Assembly: GCA_947471745.1 (NCBI GenBank) | Contig: CANJKZ010000723.1 | Location: 5,931,001 to 5,995,000, forward strand | Length of the DNA stretch: 64,000 bases | Direction: 5' to 3' | From: Closterium sp. Naga37s-1 | Taxonomy: Eukaryota; Streptophyta; Zygnematophyceae; Desmidiales; Closteriaceae | Part shown: piece by piece, positions 1 through 10,498 of the stretch | How positions within the stretch are numbered: the first letter of the stretch is position 1 | How the letters are laid out: every line of letters starts with the position of its first letter | Notes under the pieces: model-generated | Told to the model about the DNA's origin: nothing | What the model saw: the letters and a program-made list of their open reading frames with translations, nothing else | Database searches by the model: none | Translations under genes and position numbers: made by a program

Positions 1-47
1 CCCACTATAGCCTACCCATTATACCATAGCATATATATAGTTTGACA
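1..47 (-). repeat. Partial 3' LTR of copy B
   Basis: The plus-strand end TTTGACA (41-47) is the reverse complement of the family LTR start TGTCAAA. It is followed by CACCCCCATA, the complement of the polypurine tract. The full-length equivalent in copy C is 138 bp (15413-15550). Confidence 0.75.
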
Positions 48-277
48 CACCCCCATAGGCAAAGTGGGGGAGAACAAGGGGTCGCAAGACCAGTCAAGAA
101 AAGCAATGCAAGCTCAGGGTGGATCACAACGTCACCACACAGTCCGAGCACAAGCAAAAGGGCCACAAGGCCAGTTCACATGCAGAGGTATATATGCAAC
201 AACAACAGTACAGTGATCACTATCTAGCAAGAGTAAACATGCATCTAGATATATATAGATCACAGTACAACCAAAGT

Positions 278-2450
278 CTACAGCAAGTGAGAAAACGTAG
301 GCACCAAGCCTAGAGTAGTGCAGAAGCGCTGATGATCACCAGCCGGAAGGGCCTTGGTGAACACATCAGCCGTGTTCGCCCGGGTGGGCACGTGGGCGAC
401 AAGCTGACCACGCTGCTGCAACTCTCGAGCAAGGAAGTAACGAAGAGCGATGTGCTTCGTTCGGTGCTCCATTCTGTGGTCCTGACACAAGGCAATGGCA
501 GCCTTGTTGTCGACGTACAAAACTGGAGGAGAACGAGGCCTCTCTCCCAAGTCGGTCAGCAGGTAGGTGAGCCAGCGTAACTCCTATGCAGCCATGACCC
601 CTGCGTAGATCTCAGCCTCACAACTAGAGCTGAGAACAGAAGATGAGCGGGTAGACCGCCAAGAAACAGAGCCAGAGCCAAGGCTGAACGTGTAACCCTA
701 TGACGACCGCTGCGTAGCCAAGTCGTCAACCCAAGAAGCGTCTGAGTGCCTAGTGAGGACAACTGAGCTCCGCCCTCCAAGCACAAGCCCCATGCCCGAT
801 GTACTGCACAAGTAGCGCAGTACCCTCTTCGCAGCATCAAAGTGCACCTTTCGGTGCCTACCCGAAGCCACGTAGCGTGCCAGAAGGCCAAGAGGGTACG
901 CAAGGTCAGGACGAGTACAGGTCATCAGGTACATGAGGCAGCCCACTAGTTCTGGGTATGGGCCACTCCGCTCTACGGACTCGTCCGAAGGTGGAGCTGA
1001 GAGCGAGTGACCGGTAGCCAGAGGAGTGGACTGTGGCGAGGACCAAGTGAAGCCAAAGCGCTGAAGGACCTGCTGTACCATGTGTGACTGAGTCTGTGTG
1101 ATGGTGCGCCGTGCTCTGTCCTGGGTGATCTGCAGGCCAATGTAGCTGCACAGCTCACCCAGGTCTGTGCACGTGTGTCTCTTCTGCAGCTCCGACTTCA
1201 CAAGGGCGAGAGCCTCAGTGTCAGCAGTGGCAAAGACCAAGTTGTCGACGTACACGAGGATGTAGAACGGCGGCAGCGAAGTGTCGGTGCACAGAAACAG
1301 CGACAGGTGAGCAGAGGAAGGTGCAAACCCAAGAGCCGCAAGTGTCGTCCTCAGAGCTTCGTGCCACTCACGAGGTGCCTGACGAAGACCGTAGACTGGC
1401 CGGCGGAGGCTCCACTGGGTACCAAGAGGGAACGACCCAGTGAAGCCAGGTGGGCGGCGCAGCCAGATCTCCTCGTACAAACTACCCTATAAGAACGCTG
1501 TGCTGAAGTCCAGAGAGTGAAGCTCGTAGTCACGCTGAGCGGCACCCGAAGAGTGGTCATATTCAGGGTGGGGGAGAAGGTCTGGAAGAAGTCAACTCAC
1601 TGTCGCAGACTGAAGCCTCGTGCAACGTAACGAGCCTTGAAGACAGGCGGAGAGCCCGGCGGCCGCTTCACCCTGAAAATCCACATGCATCGACTATGTT
1701 CGCCCCAGGAGGGGGAATCTCATCGACGTAAGTGCCTGTGGACTTCCAGGATGCCATCTCTGCGTCCATGGCTGTCTGCCACTGAGAGGAGTACTCACCC
1801 GCGATCGCCTCAGCGTAAGAGCGCGGGGTCGGGATGTCTGGAGCATCCGGGTCTCCCTCAGGGGCAAGCAGCATGGCCACGAGATGAGGTGCAGCGGCTG
1901 CAAGACACTCAAGGTCCTCCTGTCTGTCCTCAAGGACATTCGTGCCAAGAGCACACTCACCCCCGACGGACGGAGGACAGACAGACTCAGACTCCACAAC
2001 AAGACTAGCAGCGAAGTTGAGACGACAGGCAGCAGCAAAGTCAACAAGCTCAGAGACTAAGGCAGACGCAGCAGCAGACGCAAACGACGGGTCAGTGATA
2101 GCAATGGCTAGCAGACGAGCGACAGTAGGGCGAGCAGCACGAACCAGGTCAAACTCAGGGTCCTGATCGTCAAGCACAGAAGACGCAGGAGGAGACGATA
2201 GGGGAACACGCTGTGGAACAAAGGAAGGACAAAGTGCCATAGCGTGCGTGCCAGGGACAGGAGGCGGATGCTCACGAGGAACACGACGACTAGTGCGACC
2301 AGCGCGAACAAGCGAGGCAGGACAAGACGCAGGCTCACGATGCTCTGTAAGCGAGTGTGTGTGCTCTGTGTAAGGAGGAGCAGGCAGTGGTGCGCCGGGC
2401 TGTAACGGGAGGCCAGTAGAAGACGGGAGGCTAAGAACATGGAGAAGCAC
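278..2450 (-). pseudogene. Copia RT-RNase H remnant (copy B)
   Basis: Minus-strand frames give the end of the linker and RT N-terminus (2450-1668), the RT palm and connection (1480-698) and RNase H (about 690-278, ending in the ADVFTKALP-type C-terminal motif). Breaks, judged against copies A, D and H: a missing G near 1690 shifts the frame after GANIVD; about 13 bases are lost near 1540; a TAG stands before GSLYEEIW; TAG follows DLATQRSS at 698; and a TAG stands before ELRWLTYLL. The catalytic box reads YVDN instead of YVDD, so polymerase activity would be lost even without the stops. Confidence 0.88.
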
Positions 2451-2893
2451 GGAGTCAGGCGGTGGCAGAGACGACGGTGACGGCGGAGCAAAAAACAGTC
2501 GCGGCGGTGCAGTGCCACCAGTACCAGTAGCTCCAACGCATCCAGCAGCTCCAGCACATCCAGCAGCTCCAGAACCTCCAGCCCCTGGGCCTCCAGCAGC
2601 AGCACCTCCAGCTCCAGTGACTCCAGCAGCAGCACCTCCAGCTCCAGCGCCTCCAGCATCTCCAGAACCTACAGCTCCAGAACCTCCAGCTCTAGTGCCG
2701 CAGTACCTCCAGCTCTAGCTCCTCTAGCAGCTCCAGAACCTCCATCTCCAGCGCCACCAGTAGCAGCAACACTTGGTTGCACGGGCGCCATGGCTGAGTC
2801 ACGGGGTTGGCCTTGAGCTTGGGCTTCTCCACTGCCACCAGCACCTCTGCCACCCCTTTCCTCAGGTCCAGCAATTGTCGAAACTGCTCCAAG

Positions 2894-2905
2894 GGCTCTG
2901 ATACC
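2894..2905 (-). other. Primer binding site of family F
   Basis: The plus strand reads GCTCTGATACCA, reverse complement TGGTATCAGAGC, two bases from the LTR edge. This is the standard initiator tRNA-Met primer site of plant Copia elements. Confidence 0.85.
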
Positions 2906-2907
2906 AC

Positions 2908-3737
2908 TTGTTATAGTCACAGTAGGCTCCAATGTGCCTAAAACGAAAGATAGAGTGCACAGCCGGATTTCTGCACAGCGGCTTCAAACGTTCATAGCGT
3001 TCTGGTCACAGCTTCAAATGACTTGATTCAACTTGGATCTGGAGCGTCTTATTGTCGCCTACAATAGGCAATTTAGATCGCACGATTTCACCAAGTATTG
3101 ACGACACAGCGTCAGTTTGAACGAACGGCACTATGGCAGCCACTATAGTCTTAGAACACAAGATAGGAAGAGTTGGGAAGATTTTCGAGTTGGGAATGAC
3201 TCCCAACTCCTACAAACCCCAAGAGCCGAGGTACAGTGATGTGGAACAGTGCCACACTGTCCCCAACCACGAAGGGTCTCGAAACTACCCTTCACTAGGG
3301 CCTACACCAAGTGAAATGTTACACTACACAAAGTAATGTAACTATCTTCAATATCTTGAGGTGTACCCTTTTGGCGAGCTTCGAAATCACTTGAGGCTTG
3401 ACACCAAGGCTCGGGCTCTTCATCACAAACTCATCCTTGAGTTCTTGATGGGTCTGCTGCACACACCTGCGACACGCCGAACGTTCGACACAGGACAAAA
3501 TAGAAACCGCGCACGACAAAATAGAAACCGCGCGCGAGACACAAACGACCGCGTAACACGCGTCTACCGATAACTCGCTATTGACTCGACACACACACTC
3601 GACATCATGACTCAACATTCACACACAATTATAAGCATGAAAAATATATTATCTCATGCCCTCATACCATTCCATACACACACACATGCACGCACACGGA
3701 CAACAAGCCGAGTGCAAACCGTAGGGTTGCACCAACA
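2908..3737 (-). repeat. 5' LTR of family F (830 bp)
   Basis: In plus orientation it runs from TGTTATAGTC to GCACCAACA, that is TG...CA, and it matches the two other F LTRs along its length with small indels. One example is extra bases near 3180 relative to 30870. The base pairs immediately left match the complement of a tRNA-Met primer site, which identifies this as the 5' LTR of a minus-strand element. Confidence 0.85.
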
Positions 3738-4027
3738 GTAACCGCACTCGGTAGTTACGCGCTGCAACACGGTAATTGTCGAGAATAGCAATAGTCGTGG
3801 TTACTGTAGCAATGCAATACAGTTAATAAGGGAATGCACCCCTCAGAGTACATGGTTTGCTAGTTTGCTATCTTATTCTCTTTCAACTATGAATCAACAA
3901 GGTCAATTCCAAGTTCTTCATTGTTTTCTCTTAAACTTTGCAGACTTGTTCTATCCACTTCGATCCTTTGGTTACATCAGCGAGGGGACGGGACGGTACG
4001 GGCACGACGCGACGGGACAGGCAGGGC
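3738..4027. other. No gene; unique sequence then GC-rich leader fragment
   Basis: 3738-3980 shows nothing recognisable. From about 3980 the sequence becomes GACGGGACGGG-like and continues after element A at 10499. This marks it as the left part of the older sequence into which A inserted. Confidence 0.5.
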
Positions 4028-4159
4028 TGTCAAACAATAATGTTGCTTATATTGTGTAGGCTGTAGTGGGGTAGCCTATGTGAGGTACAACCCAATTAGG
4101 GTTGTACTTGTACCACATTTCTGATCAATGCATATATTCCTGCTCCTTAGTTTCTGACA
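4028..4159 (+). repeat. 5' LTR of element A (132 bp)
   Basis: It starts TGTCAAACAATA and ends TTTCTGACA. It is very short for a Copia LTR, but the length is shared by C, H, K and L. The conserved core GTGTAGGCTGTAG is present in A, K and L. Confidence 0.9.
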
Positions 4160-4171
4160 CGATTTCAGAGC
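4160..4171 (+). other. Degenerate primer binding site of element A
   Basis: CGATTTCAGAGC sits directly after the LTR where K has TGGTATCAGAGC. The first half has mutated, the CAGAGC half is intact. Confidence 0.7.
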
Positions 4172-4215
4172 AGTAGGTCCGTAGGACCGTTTTTTTTCAG
4201 GCCCACCATTAGCTA

Positions 4216-5055
4216 GTGACCGACTGCGGTTACCGCGCTACCCCACGCCCTGCCTTGCGCTGCGCCGTCACGCGCGCGCCCTGCCCTGCCCTGCCTTACG
4301 TCACGCTGCCCGTGCACACCCTGCCCCGCGCACGCCCTGCCATGCCCCGCGTCGCGCTGCCCCGAGCACGCCCTGCCCTGCTCTGCGTTGCGCTGCCCCG
4401 TGCACACCCTGCCCTGCCCCGCGCACGCTCTGCCCTGCTCTGCGTTGCGCTGCCCCGCGCACGCCCTGCCCTGCCCCGCGTCGCGCCGCCCCGCGCAGGC
4501 CCTGCCCTGCCCACCATCGCGCTGCCCCGCGCACGCCCTGCCCTGCCCCGCATCGCACCGCCCCTGCAGCCCCGCGCGTCGCCCCTCCATCCCGTGCGTC
4601 GCCCCTGCAGCCTGCACGCCGCCCTTTGCAGCCCCGCGCAACCCCTGCAGCCCACGCATCGCCCCTGCAGCCCGAGCGTCGCCCCTGCAGCCTGCGCGCC
4701 GCCTCTGCAGCCCGCGCGCCGCCACTACAGCCCACGCGCCACCCCTGCAGCCCGCGCGCCGCCCCTGCAGCCCACGCGCCGCCCCTGCAGCCCACGCGCT
4801 GCCTCTGCAGCCCGCGCGCCGTCCTGCTGGCCGTGCGCCGCCCTCTACAGCCCCCGCGCCGCCCTGCTGGCCGCGCGCCGACCCTGCCTACCCACGCGCC
4901 GCCTCTGCCTACCCACGCGTCGCCTATGCCTGCCCGCGCACCGCCCTTTGCAGCCCCGCGCACCGCCCTACTGGCCGCACGCCGCCCCTGCCTGGCCGCG
5001 CGCCGCCTCTGCTCTGGCCGCGCGCCGCCCTTCCTGACCGTGCACCGCCGTGAAC
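4216..5055 (+). repeat. GC-rich leader repeats of element A
   Basis: Irregular tandem units of the type CGCCCTGCCCTGCCCCGC, then GCCCCTGCAGCCCGCGC, fill about 840 bases between the primer site and gag. Long frames are open on both strands only because stop codons are rare in this composition; they show no domain. Element K has the same type of leader (57240-58190); L and H have leaders of the same position and length but different units. Confidence 0.8.
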
Positions 5056-5119
5056 CCTAGTGCCTGCTCGCCGCCCTGCCTTCCCTTCGTGATGCCCTAC
5101 TGGTCGCGCGCCTCCTTGC

Positions 5120-5746
5120 TTGCCTGCTATGACTTCTCTTCGTAGTAGCGGTGGGAGTGGTGACGGCGGTGGTGGCAGCAGTGGGAGTGGTGGCGGCTGT
5201 AGTAGCAATCGCTGTGGAGCTGTTCGGTGTGGAGTTTCTGGCGGTGGTCAGATGCAGCTGCAGCGGCATCCGCACGAGACCCGTACCCCCCAGCAGCTAC
5301 GTGAGTGGTATGCTTGTAGGAGTGGTGGCAGCCGCAGTAGTGGCAGTGGCTATATAGCTGTTCAGTTGGGAGTTTCTAGTGACGGTGGCCTGGTGCAGCT
5401 GCAGCGGCGTCCGCACGAGACCCTTACGCCCCAGCAGCTTCGTGAGTGGTTCGCTCAGCGTGGGGCGTCTCGGAGTAGTGCTCACTGCCCGTACGTAATT
5501 CACACAGGTGATCGGGCTGGTCAGACTTGCGGGACAGTTGGTCACACACAGTCCCGCTGCTTCTCCTTTCTGAGCGACACCTGGCGTGCAGAGTTTGGCG
5601 ACGCGGCTGAGATCCCTCGCTGGCTAGGGCTGCTTAGGCAAGGTGTGGATATTTTTGCTCTAGACTATGACTCTATCCTCACTGCCATGTATGCTTTGAC
5701 TATTAGTACTCAGGGTGACTGTTATCTGTATGTGAGTCTGCTCTAG
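5120..5746 (+). pseudogene. Copia gag C-terminal part (element A)
   Basis: A frame of 208 residues. It begins with Ser/Gly-rich sequence containing two diverged repeats that end in the box LTPQQLREW, then a cysteine/histidine cluster CPYVIHTGDRAGQTCG...H....C. This looks like a nucleocapsid zinc knuckle with a long first spacing (CX13CX4HX4C), followed by a SDTWRAEFGDAAEIPRWLGL segment. Element K carries the same protein part at 58198-58639. The N-terminal gag domain seen in H and L is not found here. The frame ends at TAG in the tandem repeat at 5733, just where the protease should follow. Confidence 0.7.
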
Positions 5747-5812
5747 GTGCTGGTAAGTCTGCTCTAGGCGCTGGTGAGTCTGCTCTAGGTGCTGGTGAGT
5801 CTGCTCTCTCTG
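5733..5812 (+). repeat. 21-bp tandem repeat at the protease deletion
   Basis: Three full units and one partial unit of TGAGTCTGCTCTAGGTGCTGG. They sit where related elements (H, copy C) carry the aspartic protease, and homology to GAG-preintegrase resumes only about 30 bases further on. Confidence 0.8.
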
Positions 5813-5839
5813 GTACTGCGCCTGCTGAGGCCTTTATCC

Positions 5840-6850
5840 CTGGATGACAGCGTGCGGTGATCTGCACGTATGCACGGACGGGCCATCATCTGGCCACGTT
5901 CACCCGTCGGCATGGGTCGAGCCTGTACACACTGACTACTAAGCCTCCTCAAGTAGTTGCGTCTGCGTCCGCGTCAGGTCAGCTAGCAGCCTCCTGTTCG
6001 TGTCGCTTCCTGTCGCACCAGACTCTCCTTTGGCAACACCGCATAGGTCACCCCTCCCTGCCACACCTCCGTGGCATGCACTCCCGCCTCCTTGTCTCTG
6101 GCCTTCCCAGGTCTCTGCCTCCCCTCCCACCCTCGCCTGCCCCTCCCTGCCTTCCCTGTGTCGAGGGGCGGCAGCGAGCTGCTCCTCACTCCTCCTCGTT
6201 TCCCCCAACGACTGCTCCCCTGCAGACTACATGGACGTGTGGGGCCCAGCCCGCGTCAAGGGACAGGGTTGCGAGCGATACTTTCTGCTGGTTGTTGACG
6301 ACTACTCGCGTTACACCACGGTCTTCCCTTTGCGCAGCAAGGGGGAGGTCGCTGATGTTTTGATCCCTTGGATCCGCGCAGTCCGTCTCCAGCTCCGCGA
6401 GCGGTTCGATACGGACCTTCCTGTCCTGCGTCTGCACTCTGACAGAGGTGGTGAGTTCTCTTTCGACCTCTTGCAGGTCTTTCGTCGTAGGGAGGGCATC
6501 ATCCAATCGTTCACGCTTCCGGCCTCTCCACAGCAGATAGGAGTTGCTGAGCGCCGTATTCGCTTAGTCATGGAGGTCGCTCGTACCTCCATGATCCATG
6601 CGACTGCTCCCCATTTTCTGTGGCCGTTTGCGGTCCGGTACGCTGCGCATCAGCTCAACCTCTGGCCCCGTGTCTCCTTGCCGGAGACCTCGCTTACACT
6701 GCGTTAGACGGGAGAGGTTGGCGATGCGTCGGTGTTCCGGGTCTGGGGCTGTCGTGAATTTGTCCGCGATACCTCCGCGGACAAGATTTCATCGCGCGCC
6801 GTTCCTTGCGTCTTCCTTGGCTTTCCCCCTTACGCGCCTGGCTGGCAGTT
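5840..6850 (+). pseudogene. GAG-preintegrase and integrase core (element A)
   Basis: The first frame (5857-6200) gives VICTYARTGHHLATFTRR and the zinc-binding HHCC region (LWQHRIGHPSL...CLPCVEG). A frameshift near 6215 moves the rest to another frame, with YMDVWGP, VDDYSRYTTVF, LHSDRGGEF and GVAERR, the three parts of the D,D-35-E core (HTH-free rve fold). A TAG ends it at 6707 (TLR* where C and H read TLRW or SLWT). The C-terminal part FRVWGCREFVRDTSADKISS continues at 6732 onward. The enzyme would insert cDNA; this copy cannot be translated whole. Confidence 0.9.
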
Positions 6851-6879
6851 TTACTACCCCACCTTGCGCCGTGTCCTAC

Positions 6880-7850
6880 CCTGGAGGTGCTGGAGGTACT
6901 GCTGGTACTGGAGGTACTGTAGGTGCTGGAGCTACTAGTCCTGGAGGTCCCACTGGTGCCTCGCCCCAGCGGTCTAGCCAGCTGGAGCCTCTCTCACCAC
7001 AGCAGCTGAGCGAGTGGTACGCTTGGCGCACCCGCCTTCGGAGTCGCTCTACTGGAGCTGGAGGCTCTGCCGCTGGAGGCGCAGGCGCTGGAGGCACTAG
7101 TGCTGCTGGTGCTGGAGGTGTTGGTGGTGCTGGCACTGCTGGTCCCGGGGGTGCTCGTGCTGGTGGCGCTGGAGCTGCCGGAGCTGGTGGTGCTGCTAGT
7201 GCTGGAGGTGCTGGAGGTAGTGGAGTTTCTAGAGCTGCTGGAGCTGGTGGTGCTGCTGCTGCTGCTGGAGGTGCTGGATCTGCTGGTCCCGGAGCTGCTC
7301 GTACTGGAGGCACTGGAGCTGCCGGAGGTGGTGGTGCTGCTGCTACTGGAGGTACTAGAGGTACTGGAGCTGCTGGTCCCGGAGGTGCTCGTGCTGGAGG
7401 TACTGCAGATGCTGGAGCTGCTGGACCTGGAGGTGCTTGTGCTGGAGGCACTGGAGCTGCCGGAGCTGGTGGTACTGCTGGTGCTGGAGGTACTGGAGCT
7501 GCTGGAGCTGGTGGTGGTGCTGGTGCTGGAGGTGCTAGAGGTGCTGGAGGTGCTAGAGCTGCTGGTCCCGGAGGTGCTCGTACTGGAGGTACTGGAGCTG
7601 CTCGAGCTGGTGGTGCTGCTGGTGCTGGAGGTGCTGGAGGTGCTGGAGGTGCAGGACCTGCTGGTCCCGGAGGTGCTCGTACTGGAGGTACTGGAGCTGA
7701 TGGAGCTGGTGGTGGTGCTTCTGCTGGAGGTGGTGGAGGTGCTAGAGGTGCTGAAGGTGCTGGAGCTGGAGGCCTTGGAGCTGGAGGTGCTGGCGCTTTG
7801 GGTGCTAGAGCTGTCGGTACTAGTGCTGAAGGCACTGTGCAGCGTCGACA
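6880..7850 (+). repeat. Gly/Ala-coding linker between integrase and RT (element A)
   Basis: About 970 bases of GGTGCTGGAGGTGCTGGAGC-like units encode a Gly-Gly-Ala-rich chain, open for over 300 residues in the RT frame. It contains one SPQQLSEWYAWRTRLRSR box near 6985-7050, resembling the QLREWYA box in gag. B, C, D and H have the same kind of linker. It is low complexity and likely a flexible spacer; no fold is expected. Confidence 0.8.
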
Positions 7851-8219
7851 GTTTTTTGTTCCGCCGTCGCCGTCGTCTCTGCCGCCACCTTGCACGGCAC
7901 TTCGCCAGGTTCTTAGTCTCCCGTCTTCTACTGGCCTTACTCCTCCCTTGCTGTGTCCACCGCCTCACCAGTCGCAGCCACAGCTACAGCCAGACTCCCC
8001 ACTGCCTGCTCCTTCTCCTTACACTGAGCAAACAGACTCTCTACCAGAGCATCGTGAGCCTGCGTCTCGCCCTACCTCGTCTGTTCGTGCTAGTCGCACT
8101 GATCGTCGTGCTCCGCGTCTTCGTCCTCCTCCTGTCCCCAGCACTCACAGTATGACACTTCGTCCTTCCTCTGTTCCACTGCGACTTCCCCTGCTGTCTC
8201 CTCCTGCGTAGTCTATTCC

Positions 8220-10136
8220 TGACGGTCCGAACCCTAAGTCTGACTTAGTTCATGCTGCCAGTGCTACTGTCACGCGTCTCCTAGCCACTTTTGTTACTGA
8301 CCCTTCGTTTGAGTCCACTGCTGCGTCTGCCTTAGTCGCTGAGCTTGTTGACTTTGTTGCTGCTTGTCGTCTCCACTACGCCGCTAGTATTGTTGTTGAG
8401 TCTGAGTCTGTCTATCCTCTGTCCGTCGAGGGTGAGTGTGCTCTTGGCACGGACGTCTTTGAGGACAGGCAGGAGGACTTTGAGTGTCTTGCAGCTGCTG
8501 TACCTCATCTCGTGTCCATGCTGCTTGCACCTGAGGGAGACCCGGATGCTCCAAACATCCCGACCCCGCACTCTTACGCAGAGGCGATTATGGTTCCCTA
8601 CTCCTCTCAGTGGCAGACAGCCATGGACGCAGAGATGGCATCCTGGAAGTCCACAGGCACTTACGTCGATGCAGTTCCCCCTCCTGGGGCGAACATAGTC
8701 GATGGCATGTGGATTTTTAGGGTGAAGCGGTCGCCGTGTTCTCCGCGTGTCTTCAAGGCTCGTTACGTTGCACGAGGCTTTAGTCAGTGACAGGGAGTTG
8801 ACTTCTTCCAGACCTTCTCCCCTACCCCGAAGATGACCACTCTTCGGGTGCTGCTGCGCGTCGCCGCTCAGCGTGACTACGAGATTCACTCTCTTGACTT
8901 CAGCACAGCTTTCTTACAGGGCAGCCTGCACGAGGAGATCTGGCTACGCCGCCCACCTAGCTTCACTGGGTGGTTTCCTGCAGTACCCAGTGGAGCCTCC
9001 GGCGGCCAGTCTACGGTCTCCGCCAGGCGCCTCGTGAGTGGCACGACATACTGAGGATGACACTTGCGGCTCTTGGGCTTGCTCCTTCGACTGCTGACCC
9101 GTCGGTGTTTCTGCGCACTGACACTTCGCTGCCGCCGTTCTACATCCTTGTGTACGTCGACGACTTGGTCTTTACCACTTATAACACTGAGACACTGACT
9201 CTAGTGAAGTCGGAGCTGCAGAAGAGACACACATGCACAGACCTGGGTGAGCTACGCAGCTATCTTGGCTTGCAGATCACCCGGGACAGAGCACGCCGCA
9301 CCATCACCCTGACTCAGCCACACATGGTGCACCAGGTCCTTCAGCGCTTCGACTTCACTTGGTCCTCGCCACAGTCCACTCCTCTGGCTACCGGTCACTC
9401 GCTCTCAGCTCCACCTTCGGACGAGTCCGTAGAGCCGAGCGGCCCGTATCTAGAGCTTGTGGGCTGCCTCATGTTCCCGATGACCTGCAGTCGACCTGAC
9501 CTTGCTTACCCTCTCAGCATCCTGGCACGCTACGTTGCGCCCGGGAGACACCGACCAGAGCACTGGGAGGCCGCTAAGAGGGTGTTGCGCTACTTGTGCA
9601 GTACATCAGGCATGGGGCTTGTGCTTGGAGGACGGGGTCCAGTTGTTCTCACTGGCCACGCAAACACGTCTTGGGTTGACGACTTGGCTACGCAGCGGTC
9701 GTCATAGGGTTACAGTTTCAGCCTTGGCTCCGGTTCTGTTTCTTGGCGGTCTACCCGCTCATCTTCTGTTCTCAGTTCCAGTTGTGAGGCTGAGATCTAC
9801 ACAGGGGTCATGGCTGCAAAGGAGTTACACTGGCTCACCTACCTGCTGACCGACTTGGGAGAGCGGCCTAGTTCTCCTCCAGTTCTGTACGTAGACAACA
9901 AGGCCAAGATTGTATTGTGTCAGGAGCATAGACTGGAGCGCAGGACGAAGCACATCACTCTACGTTACTTCTTTGCTCGAGAGTTGCAGCAGCGTGGTCA
10001 GCTTCGTCTTGCTTACGTGGCCGCTAGGGCCAACACTGCTGATATATTCACCAAGGCACTTCAGCCTCGTGATCATCAGCGTTTCTGTACTGTTTTAGGC
10101 CTTGTGCCTACTTTGCCTCACTTGCTCACTTCGTGA
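8220..10136 (+). pseudogene. Copia RT and RNase H (element A)
   Basis: RT starts around APEGDPDAPNIPTPHSYAEA (8525) and runs through FKARYVARGFSQ, SLDFSTAFLQG, VYGLRQAPREW and YVDDLVF (about 9155). It then passes into RNase H (SSSCEAEIYTGVMAAKELHW, VLYVDNKAKIV, ANTADIFTKAL) ending at 10136. Breaks: TGA after GFSQ (8788), a frameshift near 8980 and TAG at 9705 after ATQRSS. The last stop is at the same codon in copies B and C but reads CAG in D and H. The YVDD polymerase box and the acidic RNase H residues are otherwise kept. Confidence 0.92.
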
Positions 10137-10358
10137 CTTTGCTTGTACTGTGATCTATAAACTTGTACCTGCATGCTTACACTTGCTAGGTTATAATCAC
10201 TTTATTGTTTGTTCCCATATATATAACTCTGCATGTGAACTGGCCTTATGGCCACTTGCTTGTGCTCAGAGTGTGTGGTGCCTTCGTGATCCACCCTGAG
10301 CTTGCTTTGCTTTTCTTGACTGGTCTTGTGACCCCTTATTCTCCCCCACTTTGCCTAT

Positions 10359-10365
10359 GGGGGTG
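10359..10365 (+). other. Polypurine tract of element A
   Basis: GGGGGTG lies directly before the 3' LTR. The same CTATGGGGGTG precedes the LTR (on the minus strand) in B and C. Confidence 0.65.
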
Positions 10366-10498
10366 TGTCAAACTATAATGCTACTTATGTTGTGTAGGCT
10401 GTAGTGGGGTAGCATATATGGGGTACAACCCCATTAGGGTTAGTACTTGTGCCTCATTTCTGATCAATGCATTTATTCCTGCTCCTTAATTTCTGACA
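10366..10498 (+). repeat. 3' LTR of element A (133 bp)
   Basis: TGTCAAACTATAATG to TTTCTGACA, matching 4028-4159 with about 9-10% difference. Confidence 0.9.

Larger units (their letters stand above)
1..2772 (-). mobile_element. Copia copy B, 3' part (family A)
   Basis: On the minus strand this carries, in order, a Gly/Ala-coding linker (about 2772-2450), reverse transcriptase, RNase H, a 3' UTR, a purine tract (near 50-60) and the start of a 3' LTR cut by the window edge. It is almost base-for-base the same as copy C (add 15503), with roughly 1% difference by eye, up to about 2772 where the two diverge abruptly. To the right, sequence belonging to an unrelated LTR family (F) follows, so the gag, protease and integrase half is missing. 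The same stops and frameshifts as in C show it was copied or duplicated after it was already dead. Confidence 0.85.
2773..3737 (-). mobile_element. 5' end of LTR family F element, minus strand
   Basis: A full 5' LTR (2908-3737), a tRNA-Met primer site directly inside it and about 120 bases of leader or gag start (about 2773-2890) remain. The leader reads as a short open stretch on the minus strand (QFRQLLDLRKGVAEVLVAVE), too short to classify. The body is replaced by copy B. Other F copies are LTRs at 30609-31428 and 59684-60502. Confidence 0.75.
4028..10498 (+). mobile_element. Copia element A, full length but decayed
   Basis: Two LTRs (4028-4159 and 10366-10498) enclose a degenerate primer site, a GC-rich leader, a gag fragment, GAG-preintegrase and integrase, a Gly/Ala linker, RT and RNase H in Copia order (integrase before RT). 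Flanking 5-bp sequences AGGGC (4023-4027) and AGGGT (10499-10503) look like a target duplication with one change. The LTRs differ at about 12 positions plus one indel over 132 bases, so this is an old insertion. The protease is deleted, and stops and frameshifts break every part of pol. Confidence 0.9.

Noticed and set aside
4216-5060. Long open frames on both strands (up to 273 residues)
   Set aside because: They lie in GC-rich tandem repeats of the element A leader, give Pro/Arg/Ala chains without domains, and are open on both strands, as expected from composition.
6876-7968. Pro-rich and Ser/Thr-rich minus-strand frames of over 300 residues
   Set aside because: Antisense shadows of the Gly/Ala linker of element A.
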